Of a stretch of DNA of 36,639 bases, positions 8,060 to 16,573 are shown piece after piece. Where the stretch lies: NCBI GenBank assembly GCA_964596065.1, contig CAZQSM010000015.1, positions 1 through 36,639 on the forward strand. The letters run 5' to 3'. The DNA is from SZUA-254 sp964596065 (GTDB lineage: Bacteria > Bacteroidota > Ignavibacteria > UBA10030 > SZUA-254). Numbering within the stretch: position 1 is the stretch's first letter; each line of letters starts with the position of its first letter. Under the pieces are notes generated by a model, which did no database searches, was not told the origin of the DNA, and saw only the letters and a list, made by a program, of their open reading frames with translations. Made by a program: the position numbers and the translations under genes.

Positions 8060-10027
8060 CTACTTCATCAAAACCATCTTCCTGACCCTCTGGAACGGCC
8101 CGGATGACCCGTCCTCACCCGAAACGCGGATGTGGTAAAAATAGACCCCTGACGGGAGGTGATCGGCGTCGAAATCGACGGCGTTCCTGCCCGGGGTAAA
8201 TTCCTCCCTGTCGGCGAGGGTCGCGACCAGTTGGCCGAGAAGATTGTAAACCTTCAGCGTGACGAGCGCGTCCTCCGGAAGCGAAAACTCGATCGTCGTG
8301 GTCGGATTGAACGGATTGGGATAGTTCTGCTCCAGCAGATACGATTCAGGCTCCCGGCCGTAGAGAGCGCTCAGGTCCGCGTACGGCACCGGGGCGAACG
8401 ATGTTTCATCCGTCTCCAAATAGGGGACGAGCGCCACGGCCAAGACGCCGGTGGCCCGGGTGCCTCCCGGACCGCTGAAACTCACGGTGTCGAACGGTCC
8501 GCTGAACGACGAATTGAGCATCTCGAGGAAGTCCGCCAGATCGGCGTAGGTCATCGTATCCCGGAGTCCCCCGACGCAGGAGATGGCGGAATCCGCGGCC
8601 CGCGCGATTTCCTCGATGCTCATTCCGTCGTAGGGTTTCCCCTCCGCGTGGTACCTGAGGGCGCCGAACCCCTGCGGGGTCCTCGCGTACTCGCTCGCGA
8701 GGATGTTGACTTTCAGCGCGAGCAACTCACCGATGAGCCGGTTGCCGGACTGCACGGATTCCTTGTACCTGATCGTCTTCTTCGGATCGAGCGATTTGAG
8801 CAGCTTTTTGACGTACTTGCCCTTGATCGTGTCGAGGCAATACGCCGGACCGTCCTGATAGAGATTGCCGGCTTTTTGCTTCTTGAAGAGCGTTTTACTC
8901 ACGGCCTTCCATTTTTTCGGATGGATGATCCCCCGGTAGATCGGCTTTCCCTTGAAGTCGTTCGCCACGATATCGGTGAGGCCCGCCGTGATCCCGTTCG
9001 GGAGGGGGGCGGCGCCCAGGGCGTAGAGCTCTTCCCCGATGTTGTTGATGTTCGGCATCCGGTGCAGGAGCCTCATCGAATCGGCGGGCACCGGCACTAC
9101 CTCCTTCCGGACGCGGATGCCATCCTTCGTCCAGTACCATTGGCCTTTCCTGACCTCCATCGGCTTTCCTTTGTCCCCCCTGCCGCAGATCCGGATCGTT
9201 TCTCCAGGATTGAGGCTGATCCCGGTATAGCTCCATTTCTTCTCCTTTCCCGGCTTGTCGGGGCTGCCGTAGATCGCGCCGCCGACGGCGAAGTGCCCGG
9301 TGACCACCTGGCTGTATTTCGCGTAGAGGCCGTTGACGGTGTCCACCGTGGTATTGGTGTAGGTGAAGCACCACTCGCTCCCGTACGGTTTCAACTTCTC
9401 ATATTTTCCATATTTGCCCTTGTAATCGCCCGCGAGGGCGATGCTGTCGCGCTTGAATGTCCGCATCATCCGGCCGTCTCCCACGACGATGTCGACGAAG
9501 CCCCCCCCGAGGGCGTCCCAGGACTCGTGATGGAACGACGTCATCGAGCTCATGTCGACGGTCGGAAAGATAAATCCGCCCAGCCCGTCGGTCAGGAAAA
9601 AACCGCCGCCGCTCACCGTGTCGAGGCCCGCCCGCCAGGAGAGCGTGACCTGGTAGCCTTCCGGGTCGCTCCGCCGAAACCGGAGGCGGTAGGTGTTCCG
9701 CTGATAATCGTTCCCGAGTTCCCGGACGTCCACGGCCACGCCCTGGCCATACCCGGATCCCCCGTCCGGATCGATCATCCGGAAATCCGGGGCCTGGTTC
9801 GCCCCCGCCGGCGCCTGGGGTGGAAGTTCCATCTCCACCAGGGCGGCGCTGAGGCTGTCCGTGACGTCGTCGGTCGCCGCCACGTATTTTCCGATGACGA
9901 CCGAATCGATCCATCCGGATCCGTCCTCGGCGTAGATCGTGACGGTGAAATCGGTCTGGGAACAGGCGTCACTCCTCCAACCGAAGAACAGTCCAAGGAG
10001 GACAAAAATCGTGGTTGATGTTTTCAT
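8060..10027 (-). CDS. Secreted protein with type IX secretion C-terminal sorting domain
   Basis: The 655 residues start at ATG 10025-10027, chosen because GGGAG sits 9 nt upstream and a signal peptide follows (KTSTTIFVLLGLFFGW, then a polar stretch with the first cysteine). The last 85 residues are a classical Por/T9SS type A sorting domain: NYPNPFNPTTTIEFSLPE, then LKVYNLLGQLVATL and LPSGVYFYHIRV, ending KMVLMK. It is therefore probably exported through the Sec and T9SS systems and attached to or released from the cell surface. I recognise no enzymatic domain in the 550-residue body, which is rich in Gly, Lys and Asp and looks mostly beta. A strong terminator follows. Function unknown. Confidence 0.85.
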   Translation of the reverse strand: MKTSTTIFVLLGLFFGWRSDACSQTDFTVTIYAEDGSGWIDSVVIGKYVAATDDVTDSLSAALVEMELPPQAPAGANQAPDFRMIDPDGGSGYGQGVAVDVRELGNDYQRNTYRLRFRRSDPEGYQVTLSWRAGLDTVSGGGFFLTDGLGGFIFPTVDMSSMTSFHHESWDALGGGFVDIVVGDGRMMRTFKRDSIALAGDYKGKYGKYEKLKPYGSEWCFTYTNTTVDTVNGLYAKYSQVVTGHFAVGGAIYGSPDKPGKEKKWSYTGISLNPGETIRICGRGDKGKPMEVRKGQWYWTKDGIRVRKEVVPVPADSMRLLHRMPNINNIGEELYALGAAPLPNGITAGLTDIVANDFKGKPIYRGIIHPKKWKAVSKTLFKKQKAGNLYQDGPAYCLDTIKGKYVKKLLKSLDPKKTIRYKESVQSGNRLIGELLALKVNILASEYARTPQGFGALRYHAEGKPYDGMSIEEIARAADSAISCVGGLRDTMTYADLADFLEMLNSSFSGPFDTVSFSGPGGTRATGVLAVALVPYLETDETSFAPVPYADLSALYGREPESYLLEQNYPNPFNPTTTIEFSLPEDALVTLKVYNLLGQLVATLADREEFTPGRNAVDFDADHLPSGVYFYHIRVSGEDGSSGPFQRVRKMVLMK

Positions 10028-10150
10028 CGGTGTAGCTCCCTTCGCAGAGGTTTCACATCGGTTGAAATACGACCCCGGGGGGAAATGCGCCGTGGTCCCG
10101 GGCACTTTCCCCGACGACATCCGCCGGACGATGCCGGCGTCAGGGGGACG

Positions 10151-10492
10151 TCAGGATCCTGGAGGGGATCTGAATTCGCGGAGGAGTTCCGCGCGGAAGA
10201 TGAGAATGAAATTGAGGTTCGGTTCCTTCCATCGGGGCTCCGGGATTGCCGGTACGCGTTCGCAGACGAGCTCGATGAGCGCGCCGTCAAGGGGATTCGC
10301 GAGCGTCTGAAGTTTCAGGAGGTGACGCCGGAACTTCGGCTGCGGGGAAGGTGGGGGTGTTTCGGGGGGTGCGGTGGAGACGGAGACGTCAACCGGATCG
10401 ATGGCGATGACCTCCGTACGCGCGGCGCAGGCGGACGCGGCGCCGACGACCAGGTAGGCCGCCAGAATCAGCGAAGTGAAAACCTTCTTCAT
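10151..10492 (-). CDS. Small secreted proline-rich protein, hypothetical
   Basis: 113 residues. A clear signal peptide (MKKVFTSLILAAYLVVGAASA) is followed by a proline-rich linker (PPETPPPSPQP) and a basic/acidic globular tail of about 60 residues. No family was recognised. It precedes the T9SS-exported protein gene by 123 nt in the same direction, so the two may be co-transcribed and act at the same place; this is inference. There is no clear Shine-Dalgarno. A perfect TTGACA at 10560-10565 upstream could be its -35, though the matching -10 region (TTTAAA at 19 bp) is poor. Confidence 0.65.
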   Translation of the reverse strand: MKKVFTSLILAAYLVVGAASACAARTEVIAIDPVDVSVSTAPPETPPPSPQPKFRRHLLKLQTLANPLDGALIELVCERVPAIPEPRWKEPNLNFILIFRAELLREFRSPPGS

Positions 10493-10577
10493 TCTTTGGA
10501 CAGAATCCCGATATTCATGGAGAGGATGATATTTTTTAAACTAACAAGATATCCCGGAATGTCAAGTGTTTTTTCGA

Positions 10578-10606
10578 TTGGATATCTGCAGACCCGGCGA
10601 TATATT
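10578..10606 (+). promoter_or_regulatory. Putative promoter of the GNAT-nitrilase gene
   Basis: TTGGAT (10578-10583), a 17-bp spacer and TATATT (10601-10606) lie 35 nt before the start codon. The -10 is the same hexamer as in the tRNA and rho promoters; the -35 matches only in its TTG. It lies in the divergent intergenic region 10493-10641. Confidence 0.5.
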
Positions 10607-10641
10607 GAAGTTCAGGATACCAGCCAACGGAGACGCATCGC

Positions 10642-12204
10642 ATGACCAAGCCCGACATCAAGGCATTCGAGAAGAAAATTAAAGTGCGGCCGCTCACGAT
10701 CGACGATTTCGACCGCCTCGTCGAGCTTCAACTGAACTGTTTCCCGGGAATGGTTCCCTGGAAGCGGGAGCAGGTTGCGAGTCAGCTCGAAATCTTTCCG
10801 GAGGGGCAGATTTGTGTCGAATATGAGTCGAAAATCGTGGCGTCCTCCAGCAGCCTCGTCCTGGATTTCGCCATGTACGACGAGTACCACAGCTGGCGGG
10901 ACATCGCGGACCAGGGATACATCCGCAACCACAATCCCGCCGGCAATACGCTTTACGGCATCGAAATCATGGTCGACCCGGGCTATCGCGGACTACGGCT
11001 GGCCCGGCGGCTCTATGACGCCCGGAAACGCCTAGCCCGAAAAATGAACCTGATGCGGATCGTGCTCGGGGGCCGCATTCCGGGATACGTGCAGCACAAG
11101 GACGCGATGTCTGCCCGGCAGTACGTCGACAAGGTCATCTCCAAGGAACTCTACGACCCGGTGCTGACCACCCAGCTGTCGAACGGATTCGTCCTCAAGC
11201 GGTTGCTCGAGGCGTACATGGAGTCGGACACCGAATCGAGCGGGTTTGCCACCTACCTGGAATGGAGCAACCTCGACTACCAGCCGGATCCGCACAAGAA
11301 ATTCATCGCGACCCGGGTCATACGAATCTGCGTGGTCCAGTACCAGATGCGCGAGATCAGGACCTTCGAGGATTTCGCGAGGCAATGCGCGTATTTCGTC
11401 GATGTCGCCGCCGACTACAAGTCCGACTTCATCCTGTTTCCGGAGATGCTGACCCTGCAACTCCTCTCCTTTACCCCGGCCGAACGGCCGGGCCTCGCGG
11501 TGCGGCGGCTCGCGGAGTTCACGCCCCAGTACCTCGACCTCTTCACCAGCATGGCCATCAAATACGACATCAACATCATCGGCGGCTCGCATTTTTCGCT
11601 CGAGGAGGGGCGACTGTTCAACGTTTCCTACCTGTTCCGCCGTGACGGTTCAATCGGCAAGCAGTACAAACTCCACGTGACCCCGAACGAGCGGCGCTGG
11701 TGGGGTGTGGAGGCCGGCGACGCGGTGGAGGTCTTTGACACGGACAAGGGAAAGATCTGCATCCAGATCTGTTATGACATCGAGTTCCCGGAACTGACCA
11801 GGCTGGCGGTCCAGAAGGGAGCCCAGATCATCTTCGTCCCATTTTCGACGGATGAACGCAACGCCTACCTGCGGGTACGGTACTGCGCGCAGGCGCGATG
11901 CGTCGAGAACCACGTTTACGTAGCGATGGCGGGGACCGTGGGCAATCTTCCCGCGGTGGAGAACATGGACATTCAATACGCGCAGTCGGGCATCTACACG
12001 CCATCGGACATACCGTTCGCCCGGGACGCCATCGCCTCGGAATGCACGCCGAACATCGAGACCGTCATCATCGACGACGTCGACCTCGAATTGCTCAAGC
12101 GGCACCGGCAATCGGGCAGCGTGCTGAACTGGCTCGACCGGAGGACCGACCTGTATGAAGTCCGCCTGAAGAAGAAGAACAAACGGCCGGGAGACGATCG
12201 ATGA
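10642..12204 (+). CDS. GNAT acetyltransferase - nitrilase (carbon-nitrogen hydrolase) fusion
   Basis: A 520-residue two-domain protein. Residues 14-220 form a GNAT domain (LTIDDFDRLVELQ..., acetyl-CoA loop region VDPGYRGLRLARRLYD). Residues 225-505 form a nitrilase-superfamily domain with an intact Glu-Lys-Cys triad: E268 in FPEM, K343 in YKLHVTPNE and C377 in QICYDIEFPE. The architecture matches a known but little-studied family that includes B. subtilis YhcX; the substrate is unknown, with amide hydrolysis coupled to acyl transfer as a reasonable guess. GGAG lies about 9 nt before the ATG. It is one of only two plus-strand genes and is followed 34 nt later by the MFS transporter gene. Confidence 0.92.
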   Translation: MTKPDIKAFEKKIKVRPLTIDDFDRLVELQLNCFPGMVPWKREQVASQLEIFPEGQICVEYESKIVASSSSLVLDFAMYDEYHSWRDIADQGYIRNHNPAGNTLYGIEIMVDPGYRGLRLARRLYDARKRLARKMNLMRIVLGGRIPGYVQHKDAMSARQYVDKVISKELYDPVLTTQLSNGFVLKRLLEAYMESDTESSGFATYLEWSNLDYQPDPHKKFIATRVIRICVVQYQMREIRTFEDFARQCAYFVDVAADYKSDFILFPEMLTLQLLSFTPAERPGLAVRRLAEFTPQYLDLFTSMAIKYDINIIGGSHFSLEEGRLFNVSYLFRRDGSIGKQYKLHVTPNERRWWGVEAGDAVEVFDTDKGKICIQICYDIEFPELTRLAVQKGAQIIFVPFSTDERNAYLRVRYCAQARCVENHVYVAMAGTVGNLPAVENMDIQYAQSGIYTPSDIPFARDAIASECTPNIETVIIDDVDLELLKRHRQSGSVLNWLDRRTDLYEVRLKKKNKRPGDDR

Positions 12205-12238
12205 CCGGGATCCCCCGGCGAACGCCCGACGCGGGCCG

Positions 12239-13459
12239 TTGAACCTGCTCGATTCCCCACGGGGGAAAAAACTCCTCTTCACCGCCCTCTATTTCAGCGA
12301 GGGGGCCCCGGTCGGTTACATCTGGTGGGCGCTTCCCGCGCTGCTCCGCTCCCGCGGTGTGGAGGTCGGGACGATCACCGCGCTCACATCCCTGCTCGTC
12401 CTCCCCTGGATCCTGAAAGCCTTCTGGGCCCCGCTCGTCGACATCGCCCAGGGGCGCCGATGGACGCTGAGGGAATGGATTTTTTCCACCCAGTCGCTCA
12501 TGGGCGTGGCCCTCCTGCCGGTCGTCTTCCTGGACATCGCCACGGACCTTCCCCTGATCACCGCCTGCCTCCTGCTCCACGCGGCGGCGGCCTCGCTCCA
12601 GGACGCGGCGATCGACGCCCTCGCGATCTCCGCCACCCCGCCGGGGGAGCGCGGCTCGCTCAACGGTTGGATGCAGACGGGCTACCTGGCCGGCCGTTCG
12701 GTCTTCGGGGGAACCCTCCTCGTCGCCTCGGCCGGTTTCGGGGGGAACGCCATCGTCGTCCCGCTCATCGCGACCATCGTGTGCGTCGCCTCCCTCCTCC
12801 TCTTCCTGACGAAGCCGCCGCCGCCCGCTGGGACGCCGGTGCCGGCCGGCGTCCGGTTCTCCCGCTATCGGGCCGACCTCCTGCGCGCGGCACGCGATGG
12901 AAGGGTGTGGTCGGCGTTTGCCTTCGCGCTGCTCTCCGGTGCCGCGTTCGAGGGGGTCGGCGCGGTCGGCGGTCCCTACCTGATCGACCGCGGCCTGAGC
13001 CAGGCCGGCGTGGGGTGGTTCTTCTCGATACCGGCGGTGGCCGGAATGGTGTGCGGTTCGCTGGCCGGCGGATACCTCGCCGACCGGGCCGGCACGCTCA
13101 GGGTCGTGGGATCGTCGCTCCTCGGAATCGCCGTCGTGGTGCTGACGCTGGCGGCGATGGAATCCGCCGCGGAACCCCCGGCTGCGCAATGGACGGCCAC
13201 GGTTTTTTCGGCGCTCTACCTCGGGATCGGCGTGTTCGTCGCGTCGTCGTACGCGATGTTCATGAACCTCACGGACGAGGGGCTTGGGGCCACCCAGTTC
13301 AGCGCGTTCATGGGGGCGACGAACGCCTGCGAGTCGTGGTCCGGGTACGCGGCTGGAAGGATGATCGGGGCGTCAGGCTACGGGACGGCGTTCGCCGCGC
13401 TCGCGGGAATCTCGCTGCTGGGGCTGCCGGCGCTGTTCAGGCTCCACAGGAACCGCTGA
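12239..13459 (+). CDS. MFS transporter, AmpG-like
   Basis: A 406-residue membrane protein with about 12 helices. The N-terminus (FTALYFSEGAPVGYIWWALPALLR) and the LKAFWAPLVD and LQDAAIDALA blocks resemble AmpG muropeptide permeases and related acetyl-CoA/PAT transporters. The substrate cannot be read from sequence. The annotated start is TTG at 12239 with no Shine-Dalgarno. The ATG overlapping the upstream stop (12201, ATGA) opens a different frame that ends after 13 codons at 12242, so either the TTG is used or a base is missing in between. It ends just before the assembly gap and is convergent with the antiporter gene. Confidence 0.8.
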   Translation: MNLLDSPRGKKLLFTALYFSEGAPVGYIWWALPALLRSRGVEVGTITALTSLLVLPWILKAFWAPLVDIAQGRRWTLREWIFSTQSLMGVALLPVVFLDIATDLPLITACLLLHAAAASLQDAAIDALAISATPPGERGSLNGWMQTGYLAGRSVFGGTLLVASAGFGGNAIVVPLIATIVCVASLLLFLTKPPPPAGTPVPAGVRFSRYRADLLRAARDGRVWSAFAFALLSGAAFEGVGAVGGPYLIDRGLSQAGVGWFFSIPAVAGMVCGSLAGGYLADRAGTLRVVGSSLLGIAVVVLTLAAMESAAEPPAAQWTATVFSALYLGIGVFVASSYAMFMNLTDEGLGATQFSAFMGATNACESWSGYAAGRMIGASGYGTAFAALAGISLLGLPALFRLHRNR

Positions 13460-13477
13460 CCGGCGTGCTGCCGCCGG

Positions 13478-13577
13478 NNNNNNNNNNNNNNNNNNNNNNN
13501 NNNNNNNNNNNNNNNNNNNNNNNNNNNNNNNNNNNNNNNNNNNNNNNNNNNNNNNNNNNNNNNNNNNNNNNNNNNNN
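13478..13577. other. Assembly gap (100 N)
   Basis: Exactly 100 N, the conventional placeholder for a gap of unknown size, lies between two convergent genes. The last 8 bases before the gap and the first 8 after it are both GCCGCCGG, so the true gap may be tiny or even negative. A GC-rich bidirectional terminator hairpin could explain the assembly break. Confidence 0.97.
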
Positions 13578-13593
13578 GCCGCCGGCCCGGGGT

Positions 13594-15015
13594 TCAGGCC
13601 GACGCGGCCCTGCGTTTTTTCTCCGTGGATTCGACCCTGAGCTTGAGGAGCGGAGGGGTGATCATCGTCGTGAGGATGACCATGATGACGACCGCGGAAA
13701 ACAGGGCGTCGTCCACGACGTTCAGCTGCTTGCCGATGCCCGCCATGATCAGGCCCACTTCCCCACGCGGCACCATGCCCAGCCCGACCATCCCGCGGTC
13801 GAGGCCCTTCTCGACGACCCCGAAGGCGCAGACCTGCTTCCCGATGAAGGCGGCGAGGGTGAGCCCCAGCGCGATGCCGAGCACGGACAGGTCGGCGAAC
13901 GTCTCGAGGCGGACCTGCAGCCCCATCAGGACGAAAAATATGGGTACGAACAGCGTCGTCACCGGGCGAAGGAGTTCGTGGAGCGTGCGTGTTTCCCTGA
14001 ATTCCGTGAAATGGACCTCCTCGAGGACGAGTCCCGCGGCGAAGGCGCCGACGATCGCGGCGAGGCCCGCGAGGTTGGCGAGGTACGAGAAGAGGAAACA
14101 GAACAGGATGGCCGAGATCATCATCATCCCCTGCCCCCTGAGGCGCGACATGAACCTCAGGGTCCGCGGAACGAGGACGACCCCGGCGATGAGCGAACCG
14201 ACGAGAAATCCTACCGCCACGCCGGTGATGCGGATGAATTCTCCGACACTGATTGTTCCCCCGGTCTCGGCCGCCACGACGATCCCCCCGACGATCGCCA
14301 GGATCAACAGCCCCAGCACGTCGTCGATGACCGCCGCGCCGAGGATGATCTTCGATTCCTTCATCTGGATCTTGCCGAGGTCCTTCAGGACCCGGGCCGT
14401 GATGCCGACGCTGGTGGCGCAGAGAATGGCGCCGATGAAGAGGTGGATGTTCGAGATGTCGAAATCGGGCGACATCGCCAGGATCGCCGGCGGTACGCGG
14501 GTGACGAAATACGCGCTGACCGCGTACCCGAGGAAGAACGGCGCCACGATCCCGACGGTGGCGACCAGGAAGGAGGAGAGTCCGACCTTGCGCATCTCCC
14601 CGACCGTCGATTCGAGCCCCACCTCGAAGAGGAGGAGGATGACGCCCACCCTGGCGATCGCGTCGATCACGACGGCCCAATGGACGGTGATGACCTCGAC
14701 CCTGAGCGGTTCGAAGAACGTCCAGCCCGGAAACGCGAGGATGAGGTTCCCGAGAAGGACCCCGGCCATCAGTTCGCCCAGAACGGCCGGCTGTTTGATC
14801 CGCTCGAAGAGCTCCCCCCCCAGTTTCGCGGCCCCGAGAATGATCGCCAGCGCCAGGATGACCGGCGTAACGGGATCTTCGTGCCCCGCGACGGCGTGGG
14901 TATCCACGGCGTCCTGTGCCTGCGCGAAGCAGGCCAGGGAGAGGGTCAGGACCGGTACGGAGAAGAGCGCCCTCCTCCATCCGGCGGCGGCGAATGAGCG
15001 AAGGCGGTCAGTCAT
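13594..15015 (-). CDS. Cation/proton antiporter, CPA2 (NapA/KefB-like)
   Basis: Exchanges Na+ or K+ for H+ across the inner membrane. Its 473 residues include an N-terminal hydrophobic leader resembling a signal peptide (about 1-34, ending FAQAQ) and 12-13 helices. It carries the double-aspartate ion site D231-D232 in GAAVIDDVLG, typical of electrogenic CPA2 exchangers, plus TSVGITARVL and PRGEVGLI. It lacks the TrkA-N and TrkA-C domains of Kef proteins. The ATG overlaps the nuoM stop by 8 bp, so it appears to be the last gene of the nuoJKLM operon. Which cation is moved cannot be decided. Confidence 0.9.
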   Translation of the reverse strand: MTDRLRSFAAAGWRRALFSVPVLTLSLACFAQAQDAVDTHAVAGHEDPVTPVILALAIILGAAKLGGELFERIKQPAVLGELMAGVLLGNLILAFPGWTFFEPLRVEVITVHWAVVIDAIARVGVILLLFEVGLESTVGEMRKVGLSSFLVATVGIVAPFFLGYAVSAYFVTRVPPAILAMSPDFDISNIHLFIGAILCATSVGITARVLKDLGKIQMKESKIILGAAVIDDVLGLLILAIVGGIVVAAETGGTISVGEFIRITGVAVGFLVGSLIAGVVLVPRTLRFMSRLRGQGMMMISAILFCFLFSYLANLAGLAAIVGAFAAGLVLEEVHFTEFRETRTLHELLRPVTTLFVPIFFVLMGLQVRLETFADLSVLGIALGLTLAAFIGKQVCAFGVVEKGLDRGMVGLGMVPRGEVGLIMAGIGKQLNVVDDALFSAVVIMVILTTMITPPLLKLRVESTEKKRRAASA

Positions 15016-16573
15016 GGGTGCCGGGTGCCCGGCCGACGGCCGGAACCGCGTCCGCGGATTGAACCGAGACGGATCGCCGGAAGGTCTCCACGAGATCCTG
15101 CGTCCCCCGCTTCGACACGCCGAGGAAGGTCCCGGGGGAGATCCCGATCCAGACGATGAAGAACACGACAGGGACGAGGACAGCGATTTCCCTCGCCGAG
15201 ATGTCCTTCAGGGCCGAATTTTTCGGGTTACGGTTCTCACCCAGGAAGACTCGCTGGTACATCCAGAGGACGTAGACGGCGGCCAGGATCACCCCGGCCG
15301 TGCTCACCGCGGCGAACCACCCGCTCAGCCAGGGCGAGGTAAACGCTCCGAGGAGGATCAGGAATTCCCCAACGAACCCGTTCAGTCCCGGTAGCCCGAT
15401 CGAGGAGAGGGAGACGACCATGAAAAGGACGGCGATCACCGGCATCACCTTCGCGAGACCCCCGAACTCGGAGATCTCCCTGGTATGCCGGCGCTCGTAG
15501 AGCATCCCGACGAGGAGGAACAGCGCCCCCGTTGAGAGCCCGTGGTTGACCATCTGGAGGATGGCTCCCTGCACCCCCTCCTCGGTCAGCGCGAAGATGC
15601 CGAGCACGACGAACCCCAGGTGGCTGACGGACGAATACGCCACCAGCTTCTTGATGTCGGTCTGGACCATCGACACCAGCGCGCCGTAGATGATCCCGAT
15701 CACCGCGAGGGCGGAGAGCCAGGGGAGGCACGCGAGCGTCGCCGACGGAAAGAGCGGGACGCTGAAGCGGAGGAACCCGTAGGTCCCCATTTTCAGCAGC
15801 ACCGCCGCCAGCATCACGCTCCCCGACGTCGGCGCCTCGACGTGGGCGTCCGGGAGCCACGTGTGCAGCGGGAAGACCGGGACCTTGACAGCGAAGCTGA
15901 GCGTGAAGGCGAGGAACATCCACAGCTGGAGCTGGGCGGGAAGCAGCGGGCCGGCCTCGTAGAGCTTCAGGAGGTCGGTGGTGAATCCCTGGCCCGACTG
16001 GATGGCTCCCTCGTAGCCCAGCCAGATGATTGCAACGAGCATCAGGAGGCTTCCCGCCATCGTGAAGAGGAAAAACTTGACGGCGGCGTAGACCCTGTTC
16101 GCCCCCCCCCAGATGCCGATGATGAAGTACATCGGAATCAGCATCGCCTCCCAGAAAATGTAGAACAGGAAGAGGTCGAGGGCGGAGAAGACGCCGATCA
16201 CCCCCGCCTCCAGGAGCAGCATCATGACGATATATTCCTTGACGCGGTTCCCGATGGAGTTCCATGACGCGAGCAGCGCGATCGGGGTCATGAACGTGGT
16301 GAGGAGGATCAGCAGGAGCGACATACCGTCGATGCCCACGTGGAACGAGATGGCCAGGTCCTCCACCCACGGGACCATGGTGATCATCTGGAAGCCCGGG
16401 AGCTCCGGATCGAAACGGGCGGCGACGAGGAGCGAGACGGCGAACGCGGTGAGGGAGGCCGCCAGCCCGGTGACTTTGATCGCCCCGACGGCGGAACGCC
16501 CGCTCACCAGCACGACCAGCGCGCCGATCGCCGGGAGCGCCATCATCAGGAGCAGGAGCGTTTCCCCGGTCAT
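15008..16573 (-). CDS. nuoM: NADH-quinone oxidoreductase subunit M
   Basis: An antiporter-like subunit of the complex I membrane arm with 521 residues and about 14 helices. Conserved positions are the helix-5 glutamate in FWEAMLIPMYFIIGIWGG, the helix-7 lysine region FAVKVPVFPLHTWLPDAHVEAP and VQTDIKKLVAYSSVSHLGFV. The ATG at 16571-16573 forms an ATGA overlap with the nuoL stop; a GTG three codons upstream (16582) is also possible. The downstream end overlaps the antiporter gene by 8 bp. Confidence 0.96.
   Translation of the reverse strand: MTGETLLLLMMALPAIGALVVLVSGRSAVGAIKVTGLAASLTAFAVSLLVAARFDPELPGFQMITMVPWVEDLAISFHVGIDGMSLLLILLTTFMTPIALLASWNSIGNRVKEYIVMMLLLEAGVIGVFSALDLFLFYIFWEAMLIPMYFIIGIWGGANRVYAAVKFFLFTMAGSLLMLVAIIWLGYEGAIQSGQGFTTDLLKLYEAGPLLPAQLQLWMFLAFTLSFAVKVPVFPLHTWLPDAHVEAPTSGSVMLAAVLLKMGTYGFLRFSVPLFPSATLACLPWLSALAVIGIIYGALVSMVQTDIKKLVAYSSVSHLGFVVLGIFALTEEGVQGAILQMVNHGLSTGALFLLVGMLYERRHTREISEFGGLAKVMPVIAVLFMVVSLSSIGLPGLNGFVGEFLILLGAFTSPWLSGWFAAVSTAGVILAAVYVLWMYQRVFLGENRNPKNSALKDISAREIAVLVPVVFFIVWIGISPGTFLGVSKRGTQDLVETFRRSVSVQSADAVPAVGRAPGTHD

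Noticed and set aside
8159..10018. A 619-codon plus-strand frame antisense to the T9SS-exported protein
   Set aside because: The minus strand has a signal peptide, Shine-Dalgarno, sorting domain and terminator; the antisense frame has no recognisable features.
12325..14997. An 890-codon plus-strand open frame running across the N gap, and a similar 535-codon minus-strand frame (13373-14980)
   Set aside because: Both are shadows of the MFS and antiporter genes in other frames, held open by high GC and by the Ns being read as unknown residues; they have Arg/Pro/Gly-rich composition and no domain.
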